From Acidobacteriota bacterium (GTDB lineage Bacteria; Acidobacteriota; Blastocatellia; RBC074): DNA of 64,000 nt. A program made the position numbers and the translations under genes. Of this stretch, positions 44,781-52,960 are shown piece after piece (position 1 is the first letter of the stretch; every line of letters begins with the position of its first letter). The stretch covers positions 1 through 64,000 of the forward strand of contig JACPYM010000010.1 of NCBI GenBank assembly GCA_016196035.1, read 5' to 3'. The notes under the pieces are model-generated. The model saw nothing but the letters and a program-made list of their open reading frames with translations, was not told the DNA's origin and searched no databases.

Positions 44781-47675
44781 TTACTGCTTACCACTGCCAA
44801 GTGCCAACTGCCAACTGCCAACCGCTGCCAGTTCCCCGCGCAACAGACCGGCATCGCGGGTGGCGCCGATGGCGGCGAGCGCGGTTTGCAGCGTGGTTAA
44901 TTGTTCAGCAGTAAGCGATGGTGTTGGGATGTTTGAATGCGCGCCGGGGTTGGGATTGGCACCACCAAAGGCACGCGCCCAAAGCCGCACACCGGCGCGT
45001 GAGCGTTCGTCATACAGCAGATTCAAAGCGTTTTCCAGCGCGCGTTCAGGTGCGTAGCTGCGACTCTCCCAGGCATATTCGGCGGCGGTCGCCAGCGGCA
45101 GGCGCGCGGCGTAAACCGCATTGGGCGGAATGCACAGCCAGCCGAGCGCCTCTTGCGCCAACGCGGTTGCTTCGGCGCGTTTGGCCCCTAGAAACAAACC
45201 GCCTTTCGCGTTGCTGGCGAAGCTGCCCCAGACGAGCGGGCGGCGGCCTGTCAGCTTGGTCATTTCCTGCACGCGGGTGCGGGTGTATTCGGGCAGGAAG
45301 CTTTCGCTGCCCAGCCAGACCAGCGTGACGGAGGCAGGAAGATTTGCGCCGAGTTCCTGCAAATAGGCGCTCTGTTCGGCGGCGTCCAGCGGATTGGCGG
45401 GCACGACCGACAGGCGGCAGGTGGGGCAAGCGGCCTTCAACCATTCGTCAGTGCGCCGCACGAATTGCGCCTGGGCGGCGGCCAGTGTTTTGAAGCGCGC
45501 GCGTTCGGCGTCGCGTTGCAACTGTGTGGGCGCATCATCGAACGCGAGTACGAAGTCGTTGATGCCAGTGCTGGCCAGGGCTTTGAGCTTGGCGGTCAGC
45601 GCGGCGAAATCTTCTTCGCTGCTGTAATCAAGCGTCGCGCCGGGATTGAGCGCATAAACCAGGCTGACGAAATTCTCACGCGCGACGCGCGCCAGTTCGT
45701 CAAAGCGCTCCAGTTCGTGGTTGGGGTATGGCGCGCGCCAGCGGTCGCGCCGCCAGGGATCGAATTGCGCGGCGTATACATAACGATTCATGCGCACGCG
45801 GCCCAGGCAGCGCAACCATTCCAGACGTTCGCGCGGCGTCCAGGGCGCGTCGGCAACACGTTCGACCAGGCCGCGCTGTGCGTAATCGGGGGCTTCAGTC
45901 AGGTTGACGTCTTGCGCGAGTTGGCCGTTCGCGCCCAGTTGCTCCAACTTGCCGAAGGCGTAAAACGCGCCTGACGCGCTGGGCGCGGTGATTTCGATGC
46001 GGCGCGTTTGGCCGTTGCGGCGGCTGCGGATGGCATAGCCTTCTATGTTGGCGGCATTGGCGGGTTGTCCGCTCTGATTGAGTTTGACGGTGACCTCGAC
46101 GGCCTCGGCGTCGGTTTTGAACACGCGCCAATCCACCGCCTCGAAACGATTGCTGAGGCGTTCATCCAGGTTGCGTCCGTTGGTGAAATCCCAGACGGCG
46201 CGCGGAGCGGCGGGTTGCGGCATGAAATTGCCCAAGTGCGCCAGATGCGTGATGACCCGGATGTCAGGCTCGATCAGGTCTGCGGGCGTCAGAGCGTTCA
46301 GGCGAATTTGCAGCCGTTGCAACAGGGTGAGTTCAAATTCAGCACGTTCACCGGCAGCCAGCAAGACCGCGTGGATGTTGCGTTTGAACTGTTCGGCAAA
46401 GAGCTTTTCGGCGTAAGGCCGCAACTCGCCGAGCGCAAAATTTTCGGCCTGTTCGGTGTCGGTGAGCATCGCGGTCGCGGGTTTGGGTTGGGTGCGCAAA
46501 AATTTTTCGAGCGGCGCGCGCACATACAGCGGATAGGCCCAATCGCGCAAATAGCTGCCGAGCAGCAGCGCGATCTGGGTGCGTTCGGTGCGGCGCACAC
46601 GTTCGAGATTGTCGCGCAGGAATTTGATCGAGAGCAACCAGGCTGTGGTTTGGGTGAGCGCGCGCGTGACGGCCTGGCTATCCGTTGCGGGTGTGGCCGC
46701 CGCCGCATAGGCGGTCACGCGGTCGAGCAGTTTACGTTGGCGCAAATTGTTGAGCAGCGCTTCCTGGCTGGCCGCCGCGTGCGACAAATCGAGCACGGCG
46801 CAACGCGCGCCCTCAGTGGCAGCCTTTTCCAGCGCATTGGCAAGGGCCGAGGTCACATTGGGCGCGGTTTGCGCAGTATGGACGAAAAGATAAAGGTCGG
46901 CGCTCTGGCCTGGCGCTGCTTCGACACCGCCGAGCAGGTTGATTTGCGCGCGGATGGTTTGCTGCAACACGGCGTTCGGTGTGGTGGAAAAGATTGCCGC
47001 CACACGGGGCGCGAAGCCGAAACGCCGGTTGAGCAACCGTGTTTGCAACAACGCGGCGGCGCTTTCGACGGTGTCGCCCAGCGCGACGCGCTTTTGCCAT
47101 TGGCGCGCGGCGATTTGATTCGACAATTCCGGCGCAGCGGGCGCGACTAGCAAAAAATCGAGCAGGTTGGCTTCGACCAATTCAAAGGCCTGCGGTGTGT
47201 GTGCGGCGCTGACCGAAGCGTAGATGGGCAGGTTCGGGCGTTGGGCGCGCAGCGCGGTGAGCCAGGTTTTGACGGCCTGCGCCTGGGCATTGCCGAGCAG
47301 CGGGTCGAGTGCCAGCAAGACGCCATCCGTTTCGGCGAAATCGAAACCTTGCGCCCAACGCAAGAGCGCGGCGCTGCCCGTCAAGGCCTCCTGCGGCGGC
47401 GCATAAAGCTGATGATCGGCCAGCGCCGCCAGTTGTTTGGGCCAGGCCAGCGCGTGCCAGCGCGGGTTGTGCGGGATCAATACGAAATTGCCGGCCAGGT
47501 ATGCGCGGCGCGCATTACGCAGCACGGGGCGCGTTTGCGGCCAGACATTCGCGGTCGCGAGCCAGAGGCAACTGAGCCATCCCAGCAGCCAGAAATAAAA
47601 CGGCCAACGAAGGGCCGAACCGTGATGTACTGCTTGTTTCATCAATGCGTTTCGTCGTTCGTTGGCCTGTTTCAT
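44781..47675 (-). CDS. GH84-family beta-N-acetylglucosaminidase with a large N-terminal domain
   Basis: A 964-residue exported protein with a membrane or signal segment (FYFWLLGWLSCLWLATA, about 26-43). Residues about 55-480 resemble DUF4127; a small beta domain follows; the GH84 catalytic barrel begins near GLVERVADAPWTPRERLEW (about 600) and carries the DD pair in LAFDDAP (about 712). GH84 enzymes remove beta-linked GlcNAc by substrate-assisted catalysis with two Asp residues. An alternative start at 47642 would shorten the leader. The C-terminal residues (AVGSWQLALGSGKQ) come from a repeated GGCAGTTGGCA tract. Confidence 0.75.
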   Translation of the reverse strand: MKQANERRNALMKQAVHHGSALRWPFYFWLLGWLSCLWLATANVWPQTRPVLRNARRAYLAGNFVLIPHNPRWHALAWPKQLAALADHQLYAPPQEALTGSAALLRWAQGFDFAETDGVLLALDPLLGNAQAQAVKTWLTALRAQRPNLPIYASVSAAHTPQAFELVEANLLDFLLVAPAAPELSNQIAARQWQKRVALGDTVESAAALLQTRLLNRRFGFAPRVAAIFSTTPNAVLQQTIRAQINLLGGVEAAPGQSADLYLFVHTAQTAPNVTSALANALEKAATEGARCAVLDLSHAAASQEALLNNLRQRKLLDRVTAYAAAATPATDSQAVTRALTQTTAWLLSIKFLRDNLERVRRTERTQIALLLGSYLRDWAYPLYVRAPLEKFLRTQPKPATAMLTDTEQAENFALGELRPYAEKLFAEQFKRNIHAVLLAAGERAEFELTLLQRLQIRLNALTPADLIEPDIRVITHLAHLGNFMPQPAAPRAVWDFTNGRNLDERLSNRFEAVDWRVFKTDAEAVEVTVKLNQSGQPANAANIEGYAIRSRRNGQTRRIEITAPSASGAFYAFGKLEQLGANGQLAQDVNLTEAPDYAQRGLVERVADAPWTPRERLEWLRCLGRVRMNRYVYAAQFDPWRRDRWRAPYPNHELERFDELARVARENFVSLVYALNPGATLDYSSEEDFAALTAKLKALASTGINDFVLAFDDAPTQLQRDAERARFKTLAAAQAQFVRRTDEWLKAACPTCRLSVVPANPLDAAEQSAYLQELGANLPASVTLVWLGSESFLPEYTRTRVQEMTKLTGRRPLVWGSFASNAKGGLFLGAKRAEATALAQEALGWLCIPPNAVYAARLPLATAAEYAWESRSYAPERALENALNLLYDERSRAGVRLWARAFGGANPNPGAHSNIPTPSLTAEQLTTLQTALAAIGATRDAGLLRGELAAVGSWQLALGSGKQ

Positions 47676-47721
47676 GGAGCTCTGCTGGGCGCTTTAGCTT
47701 ACTGGCGGCAGACGCCCGGCG

Positions 47722-48732
47722 TTAGGGACGCGGGCGTTTCGGCGGCGTACTGGTAGTGGTGGGCGCGTTCCCGCGCGGACGCACGTTGCGATTGGAATTG
47801 GTCGTCGTGGTCGTCGTGGTCGTCGCGGCTTGCCCTTTGACGCGATTGAAATCGTTGCTGTTTTGCGCGCCCTTTTGATCGCTGCCACGCATGTGCTCAG
47901 AGATTTCGCGCCGCGTGTTGTCGAGGCGTTCGGTGGCGGGCGGATGACTCGCCAAAATATTGCCCACGGAACCGGCGTTGTTTTGAGTCGCCTCAGCCAG
48001 GATGCCGAACATCTCGACCATGCCGCCCGTGTTATAACCGCTGCGTTCGATGTTGTAGAGGCCCAGATAATCGGCCTCGCGTTCGGCCTCGCGGCTGTGT
48101 TTCATCAGGAAGCCGCCCGCGATGAGTCCGCCGACGGCTTGTCCCATTTCAGCGCCTTGCTGACCGCCGAAAATTGCACCCGCGATGGTCGCGCCGATGG
48201 CAAGCACGCCGAGTTTTTGCGAACGCTTGACGTTCTCCAGTCCGTGCCGCGCGACGATGTGGCCGATCTCGTGGCCAATGACGCTGGCGAGTTGGGCTTC
48301 GCTTTTGACCTGATTGATCAGGCCGGTGTGCACGTAAACATAGCCGCCCAGCGTGGCGAAGGCGTTGAGCGAATTGTCTTCAATCACCGAAAAATGCCAG
48401 GGGATGTTTGGGCGTTGCGAATCGCGCGCCAGCTTTTGCCCCAGCCGTTCGACATAATCGGCGAGCGGCCCTTGCACCAGCCGGATGGGCTTGGGCTGTT
48501 CTTGTGGCTGGCCTTGTTGCGCTTCTTGCTTGGGGGGATTCAGCAGTTGCTGATGCACCTGCGCGCCCAATTTGAGTTCGTCCTCTTCGCTCAGGTAGCC
48601 CTGGTTGGAATGGGCTTTGTCGCGAAATTTGTCGTAAACATTGGCTTGCGCCCGCGCCGTCCCCGCCAGCGAAGCCAGCAACCCCAACGCCAGCGCCAGG
48701 TACAACGGTCTTTTCCACGCATTCACTTTCAT
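47722..48732 (-). CDS. M48 family zinc metalloprotease (BepA/LoiP-like)
   Basis: The start at 48732 has GGAGG 7 bases upstream. The 336-residue product has a signal peptide (LYLALALGLLASLAGTARAQ), the zinc motif HEIGH in ASVIGHEIGHIVARHG, the third ligand in SREAEREADYLGL, and a SHPPATERLDNTR segment typical of periplasmic M48 proteases for outer-membrane protein quality control. No TPR domain follows. The C-terminal tail has a run of Thr encoded by ACGACC-type repeats and is Pro/Arg-rich, probably disordered. Confidence 0.88.
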   Translation of the reverse strand: MKVNAWKRPLYLALALGLLASLAGTARAQANVYDKFRDKAHSNQGYLSEEDELKLGAQVHQQLLNPPKQEAQQGQPQEQPKPIRLVQGPLADYVERLGQKLARDSQRPNIPWHFSVIEDNSLNAFATLGGYVYVHTGLINQVKSEAQLASVIGHEIGHIVARHGLENVKRSQKLGVLAIGATIAGAIFGGQQGAEMGQAVGGLIAGGFLMKHSREAEREADYLGLYNIERSGYNTGGMVEMFGILAEATQNNAGSVGNILASHPPATERLDNTRREISEHMRGSDQKGAQNSNDFNRVKGQAATTTTTTTTNSNRNVRPRGNAPTTTSTPPKRPRP

Positions 48733-48751
48733 TATACGTTCCTCCAAGAAT

Positions 48752-49237
48752 TCATTCGTTCAGCAGCGCAAGCGCGTGGGGAAGCGTGCGCGCAATGGCG
48801 GCCAGGTTTTCGCGCGCGCCGCGCACGCTGCCTGGCACATTGACGATCAGCGTGCGGCCGCGCACGCCACAGACCGCGCGCGAGAGGGCCGCGAGCGGCG
48901 TAATTTTCAAACTTTCCTGCCGCATCAATTCCGCCAGTCCGGGTGCTTCGCGTTCGATCACCTCGCGGGTGGCTTCGGGCGTGATGTCGCGCGGGGCGAG
49001 GCCCGTGCCGCCCGTGGTGACGATCAAATTCGCCAAACCGTGATCGGCGTAATAGCGCAAGCGCGCGGCAATCTGGGCGCGTTCGTCCGGCAAGATTTCG
49101 GTCGCGACAAGCTCGGCGTGCAGGGTTTGCAATTCGGCCACGACGGCGGGGCCGGACAAATCCACGCGTTCACCGCGCGCGGCGGAATCACTAATGGTCA
49201 ACACGACCGCCTTGATCGTGGTTTGCTTGAGTGCCAT
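48752..49237 (-). CDS. Molybdenum cofactor biosynthesis protein, MogA/MoaB family
   Basis: A 161-residue protein that adenylylates molybdopterin before metal insertion (MogA) or a close relative. TTGGTGLAPRDITPEAT and NVPGSVRGARENL are the substrate-binding signatures. It lies 19 bases upstream of the M48 gene start on the same strand. No other Moco genes are in the window, so MogA and MoaB cannot be told apart here. Confidence 0.88.
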   Translation of the reverse strand: MALKQTTIKAVVLTISDSAARGERVDLSGPAVVAELQTLHAELVATEILPDERAQIAARLRYYADHGLANLIVTTGGTGLAPRDITPEATREVIEREAPGLAELMRQESLKITPLAALSRAVCGVRGRTLIVNVPGSVRGARENLAAIARTLPHALALLNE

Positions 49238-49305
49238 ACAGGTTCACAAAAGGGAGGGGCAGAGTGTAAGGCTTCGGCGCGGTTGATTCAACGGGGGCTG
49301 GCGCT

Positions 49306-49755
49306 TCATTGCCGCTCGATCAGGTCGGGCTGGCTAAGCGGCGCGTCAGCTTGCAAACTTTCGATCATGCGCCGGGTGACGATAAACAAAGGCGCAGGCA
49401 AGGCGTCCAATTTGTACCAACCCCAGCCCTCGCACTTTTCCGGCTCGCACAATTGCGCTTCACCATCTGGGGCTTCACAGACAAAATCCACGTCAATGTA
49501 ATGGCGTGCGCCGTCGTCACGTGTGAAGAGATAATTGCCGACTGCCAGCAACCGCAGCCCGGTGATTTCCAGCCCCGTTTCCTCGTGCACTTCGCGCCGT
49601 GCGGCGGCCTCGAAACTTTCGCCGTATTCGATGTGACCGCCGGGCGCGGCGTAATAGCCCGCCCCGTGCGAACCGCGCCGTTTGCCCAACAACACCTGGC
49701 CGTTGCGCATGACCAAAACACCCATGCCTACAAAAGGTCTTTCCATTGTCATCAT
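49306..49755 (-). CDS. Nudix hydrolase
   Basis: A 149-residue protein with a complete Nudix box, GGHIEYGESFEAAARREVHEETGLEI at about 39-64, giving the GX5EX7REUXEEXGU pattern. It is similar in size to dCTP/8-oxo-dGTP-type pyrophosphatases (MutT/NUDT15-like), but the substrate cannot be fixed. It starts 10 bases after the bshA stop, so the two are probably cotranscribed. An internal start at 49746 is possible. Confidence 0.88.
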   Translation of the reverse strand: MMTMERPFVGMGVLVMRNGQVLLGKRRGSHGAGYYAAPGGHIEYGESFEAAARREVHEETGLEITGLRLLAVGNYLFTRDDGARHYIDVDFVCEAPDGEAQLCEPEKCEGWGWYKLDALPAPLFIVTRRMIESLQADAPLSQPDLIERQ

Positions 49756-49764
49756 TACTTGCTG

Positions 49765-50901
49765 TTAGTGTTTGCCGCGCGCCACGTCAATCACACGCTC
49801 ATACAGCGTGACGTATTGCGGGATGACGCGCTCGGTATTGAATTGTTCGACCGCGTGCGCGCGCCCGCGTTGGCCGAAACTGCGTTGCTTGGTTTCATCC
49901 GTCAGAATCTCGACCGCGCGCTCGGCCAACGTTTGCACATCGCCGACTTCGATCAGATAGCCGCTTTGCCCATCCAGCACGACTTCGGGCAAACCGCCGA
50001 CGCGCGAGGCGATGACCGGCACTTCGCAGGCCAACGCTTCCAGCGCCGACAGGCCGAACGATTCGGTCTCGCTCGGCAAGAGCAGCAAGTCCGCGACCGA
50101 CAGGTAATCGGCGATGTTGGGCACCTGGCCGACAAACAATACGCTGTCGGTCAGTCCGTACCGTTGCGCCAAGGCTTCTGCCTCCGCCCGCGTAGGGCCA
50201 TCGCCGCACATCACCAAACGGGCAGAAAGCCGTGGGTGCAAGCGCGCAAAGGCATGAATGCAATCCGTGATGCGTTTGACCGGGCGGAAGTTCGAGACAT
50301 GCAAGATCAGCTTTTCATCCCGCGGGGCCAGTTGGCGGCGCAAGCTTTCGTCCGGCCGCCGCTGATAATCGGCGGCGTTGATAAAGTTGGGGATGACTTC
50401 GGTCGCGGTGTAGCCAAACGTGCGCGCCGTTTCATCCGCCAGAAAGCCTGAGACGGCGGTGACCGCGTCCGATTGGGCAATCGAAAAGCGCGTGATCGGC
50501 AGAAAACTTTTGCGCGCGCCAACCAGCGTGATGTCCGTCCCGTGCAGCGTCGTCACAAAGGGCAAATAGCGTTGCGCCCGATACATCTCGCGCGCCAGAT
50601 AAGCCGCCGTCGCGTGCGGAATCGCGTAATGCATGTGCAAAACGTCTAGCTTTTGTTCTTCCGCGACTTCGAGAATTTTTGAGGCCAGTGCCAGATCGTA
50701 AGGCGGGAACTCAAAGAGCGGATAGTCGAACAAGTCCACCTGATGAAACTGCACGCGGTCATCCAATGGACAGACCCGCGTCGGCAGCGCATAGCTGATG
50801 AAATGCACCGTGTGGCCGCGCGCCGCTAATTCGTGCCCCAGTTCAGAGCCGACGATGCCGCTGCCGCCGTAGGTGGGAAAGACTGTAATGCCGATGTTCA
50901 T
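49765..50901 (-). CDS. bshA: N-acetyl-alpha-D-glucosaminyl L-malate synthase
   Basis: First enzyme of bacillithiol synthesis, joining GlcNAc to L-malate. This 378-residue GT4 glycosyltransferase has the BshA-type N-terminus ([22 protein letters not shown]), [18 protein letters not shown] and the nucleotide-binding segment [22 protein letters not shown]. The bshB1 gene lies upstream on the same strand, which confirms the pathway. The third gene, bshC, is not in the window. The upstream gap is filled with CAGTGGT heptamers. Confidence 0.93.
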   Translation of the reverse strand: MNIGITVFPTYGGSGIVGSELGHELAARGHTVHFISYALPTRVCPLDDRVQFHQVDLFDYPLFEFPPYDLALASKILEVAEEQKLDVLHMHYAIPHATAAYLAREMYRAQRYLPFVTTLHGTDITLVGARKSFLPITRFSIAQSDAVTAVSGFLADETARTFGYTATEVIPNFINAADYQRRPDESLRRQLAPRDEKLILHVSNFRPVKRITDCIHAFARLHPRLSARLVMCGDGPTRAEAEALAQRYGLTDSVLFVGQVPNIADYLSVADLLLLPSETESFGLSALEALACEVPVIASRVGGLPEVVLDGQSGYLIEVGDVQTLAERAVEILTDETKQRSFGQRGRAHAVEQFNTERVIPQYVTLYERVIDVARGKH

Positions 50902-50975
50902 TGCAGTGGTCTGTGGTTAGTGGTCAGTGGTCAGTGGTCAGTGGTCAGCGACAGATATACGCCCGACCACTGACC
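50902..50975. repeat. CAGTGGT heptamer tract between bshB1 and bshA
   Basis: CAGTGGT is repeated several times (50923-50950), with the inverted form CCACTGACCACTT at 50968-50980. The tract reaches almost to the bshA start codon on the minus strand. Confidence 0.75.
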
Positions 50976-50980
50976 ACTTT

Positions 50981-51730
50981 TCAAGAATACAAGTTCATTT
51001 TCCGCGTCAGCAGCGCGACCGGATCGTCCACGTTCAATGCCTCGCGCACGAAAAAAGCTTCGCCATAAGCCGCGCCGATTAACGCGCCAAAGTAGCGGTC
51101 GCGCGCGTCCATTTCGCGCAGGAATTGATCGCTGCTGACGCGCGATTGCGGTTCCTTGCTCTTGGCGTTGAAAAATTGCGAGGTGTGGGCGCGGATGGCT
51201 TCCCACTTGCGCGTGAAGGTGGCGCTGATGTCTACGATAAAGGTCGGCGCGACGGTGCGGGGGAGAAGGAAATAGGCGACACAGTTCGGTCGCCAGCGTT
51301 CGAGCTTTGGTTTGGCGTCGTATTTCGCCAAGCCCGCCAGATGGGCGGCTTCGCGCACCAGTTGCGCGGTGTGGGCATGGTCAGGGTGCGGGTCATCCCA
51401 GTATTGCGTCAACACCAGACGCGGACGCCAGCGGCGCAACACGCGCACCAGTTTCGTGCGTGACTCTTCGTTGACCCAAATGTGCGCATCGCCCAAATCC
51501 AGGTTTTCGCGCATGGAAAGCCCCAGCAATTGTGCCGCGCGGGCTGCTTCAAAAGCGCGGATTTCCGGGGTGCCGCGTGTGCTCGCTTCGCCGCGCGTCA
51601 GATCGAGGACGCCGGTTTTATAACCCTGCTGCGCCAGTTTGATGAGCGTTCCTCCGGCGGACAATTCCACATCGTCGGGATGTGCCGCGATGGCTAGGAC
51701 ATCGAGTTGTGTCTGGCCGCTAACATTCAT
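50981..51730 (-). CDS. bshB1: Bacillithiol biosynthesis deacetylase
   Basis: A zinc-dependent LmbE/PIG-L family deacetylase that removes acetate from GlcNAc-malate. The 249-residue protein has [15 protein letters not shown] (metal-binding AHPDD), [12 protein letters not shown] typical of BshB1, and [10 protein letters not shown] with the second metal-ligand motif. It is followed by bshA, giving two of the three bacillithiol genes. It is divergent from the copper locus. Confidence 0.93.
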   Translation of the reverse strand: MNVSGQTQLDVLAIAAHPDDVELSAGGTLIKLAQQGYKTGVLDLTRGEASTRGTPEIRAFEAARAAQLLGLSMRENLDLGDAHIWVNEESRTKLVRVLRRWRPRLVLTQYWDDPHPDHAHTAQLVREAAHLAGLAKYDAKPKLERWRPNCVAYFLLPRTVAPTFIVDISATFTRKWEAIRAHTSQFFNAKSKEPQSRVSSDQFLREMDARDRYFGALIGAAYGEAFFVREALNVDDPVALLTRKMNLYS

Positions 51731-51792
51731 CGCGCGCGCAGGGTAGCACAGACGGTGCGTTTGGGCAGCCGGGCCAGGGGCGAATACTTGCG

Positions 51793-51820
51793 TTGACGCG
51801 CATGGAGTCTCGGCTATAAG
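51793..51820 (+). promoter_or_regulatory. Sigma-70-like promoter of the copper locus, giving a leaderless start
   Basis: TTGACG (51793-51798) and TATAAG (51815-51820) are separated by 16 bp. The GTG start codon at 51829 is only 9 bases after the -10, so the transcript would begin at or next to the start codon. Confidence 0.5.
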
Positions 51821-51828
51821 CTAGCGCC

Positions 51829-52212
51829 GTGAACATCATCGGGCGCTTCACAATTCTACTTTTGGCGGTGGCTTTATTCAGCCACCTGAGCGTGGCGCTC
51901 TTGCCGTATGGCGGGGCAGCCGACGCCTGTGAGTCGGATTGTTGTGCGAGCGCGCACCAGATGGCGCAGATGGCCAATACGCCAGCCATCGCCGCCGGGT
52001 TATGCTGCGTGCTTGATTGTCCGCCGGATGCAGAAGTTTTGCCACTGGTTACGCTCAGCAATCCAGTTCCACAGCCGCTGTCAGGCTTGCTCAGCGCAGC
52101 GCCGCCAGCGCAGTTTTCAATTTCACCATACACAAGAACTCCCCGCACGCCACCGCGCTATTTACGGGATGCCTCCAGCCGCTACCTGAAAACCGGCGCA
52201 CTCCTGATTTAA
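51829..52212 (+). CDS. Small exported Cys/His/Met-containing protein heading the copper locus
   Basis: A 127-residue protein with a GTG start, a hydrophobic leader (FTILLLAVALFSHLSVALL) and then ACESDCCASAHQMAQMA and GLCCVLDCPPD, which offer several Cys, His and Met ligands. No family is recognised. Its place at the head of a CusA-type efflux locus suggests a periplasmic metal-binding or sensing role. Transcript start appears leaderless. Confidence 0.55.
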   Translation: MNIIGRFTILLLAVALFSHLSVALLPYGGAADACESDCCASAHQMAQMANTPAIAAGLCCVLDCPPDAEVLPLVTLSNPVPQPLSGLLSAAPPAQFSISPYTRTPRTPPRYLRDASSRYLKTGALLI

Positions 52213-52393
52213 GGGGCGGAGTGTGTCCACTTTCCACTAACGCAACCACCAATCAGTTTTTCAGAATGGTTCGCTGAAGTTTGTTTGGCAGGCGCTGATG
52301 GCCGGTTGACAGAGTGTTTTGAGCTTTGCTCAGCACCTGCCATTGGGCCATGCCATTGGACATAGTTGCCAGCTATTCTGATGAGGAAAATCC

Positions 52394-52810
52394 ATGCAGA
52401 CAAAATCCGTCACGCTACTTTTTCTGAGTGTGCTGGCCTTCGCCGCCGCCTGTCGTACCGGTTCACCAACGGGCGAACAAACCATCAAATCCACCAAAGT
52501 GGGCGAGCTGACCGTTACCCTCGCCAACTCGACCGGCCAGGTTACTCATGGCGAGAATGATCTGACACTTTCGTTTACCGATGCCTCCGGCAAATTGGTA
52601 GACGTCGGCGCGGCCTCGCTCAGCTTCCACATGGCCGGGATGGGTTCGATGGCTGAGATGAATGACCGCGCCACGCTCACCACCACCGACACGCCCGGCA
52701 AATACCGCGCGCATATCAAAGTCGAAATGGGGGGCACCTGGGAAGCCCAAATCGCTTATCAAGGCCCGCAAGGCACCGGCAAGGCGAGCATGAACGTGCA
52801 GACGAAATGA
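52394..52810 (+). CDS. YtkA/FixH-like lipoprotein
   Basis: A 138-residue protein with a lipobox (VLAFAAAC, Cys at residue 20), followed by one immunoglobulin-like beta-sandwich (KVGELTVTLANSTGQVTHGENDLTLSF). HMAGMGSMAEMND in the middle is a Met/His cluster suited to Cu(I), and the domain matches YtkA-like proteins often found beside CusA/CzcA pumps. It lies directly upstream of cusA. Confidence 0.75.
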   Translation: MQTKSVTLLFLSVLAFAAACRTGSPTGEQTIKSTKVGELTVTLANSTGQVTHGENDLTLSFTDASGKLVDVGAASLSFHMAGMGSMAEMNDRATLTTTDTPGKYRAHIKVEMGGTWEAQIAYQGPQGTGKASMNVQTK

Positions 52811-52816
52811 GACCAT

Positions 52817-52960
52817 CGCAGTCAGTGGTTAGTAGTCAGTAGTCGGTAGAAGAGGTCTCAACGGACATCGGTTACCGGCTACTGACTACCGGCTACTGAC
52901 TACTGACTACTGACTACTGACTACTGACTACTGACTACTGACTACTGACTACTGACTACC
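52817..52960. repeat. CTGACTA heptamer array ending at the cusA start codon
   Basis: After an AGTAGTCAGTAGTC block, about 10 uninterrupted copies of CTGACTA fill 52885-52958, and the ATG of cusA follows at 52961. No Shine-Dalgarno sequence remains. The two blocks are in opposite orientation and could pair in the mRNA. Confidence 0.85.

Noticed and set aside
47790-47830. ACGACC repeat as a regulatory repeat
   Set aside because: It is in frame within the M48 protease C-terminus and encodes a run of Thr, so it is a coding microsatellite.
52885-52960. Heptamer array as a CRISPR or a protein-coding repeat
   Set aside because: A 7-base period without spacers is a simple tandem repeat, and all frames through it lack a plausible protein.
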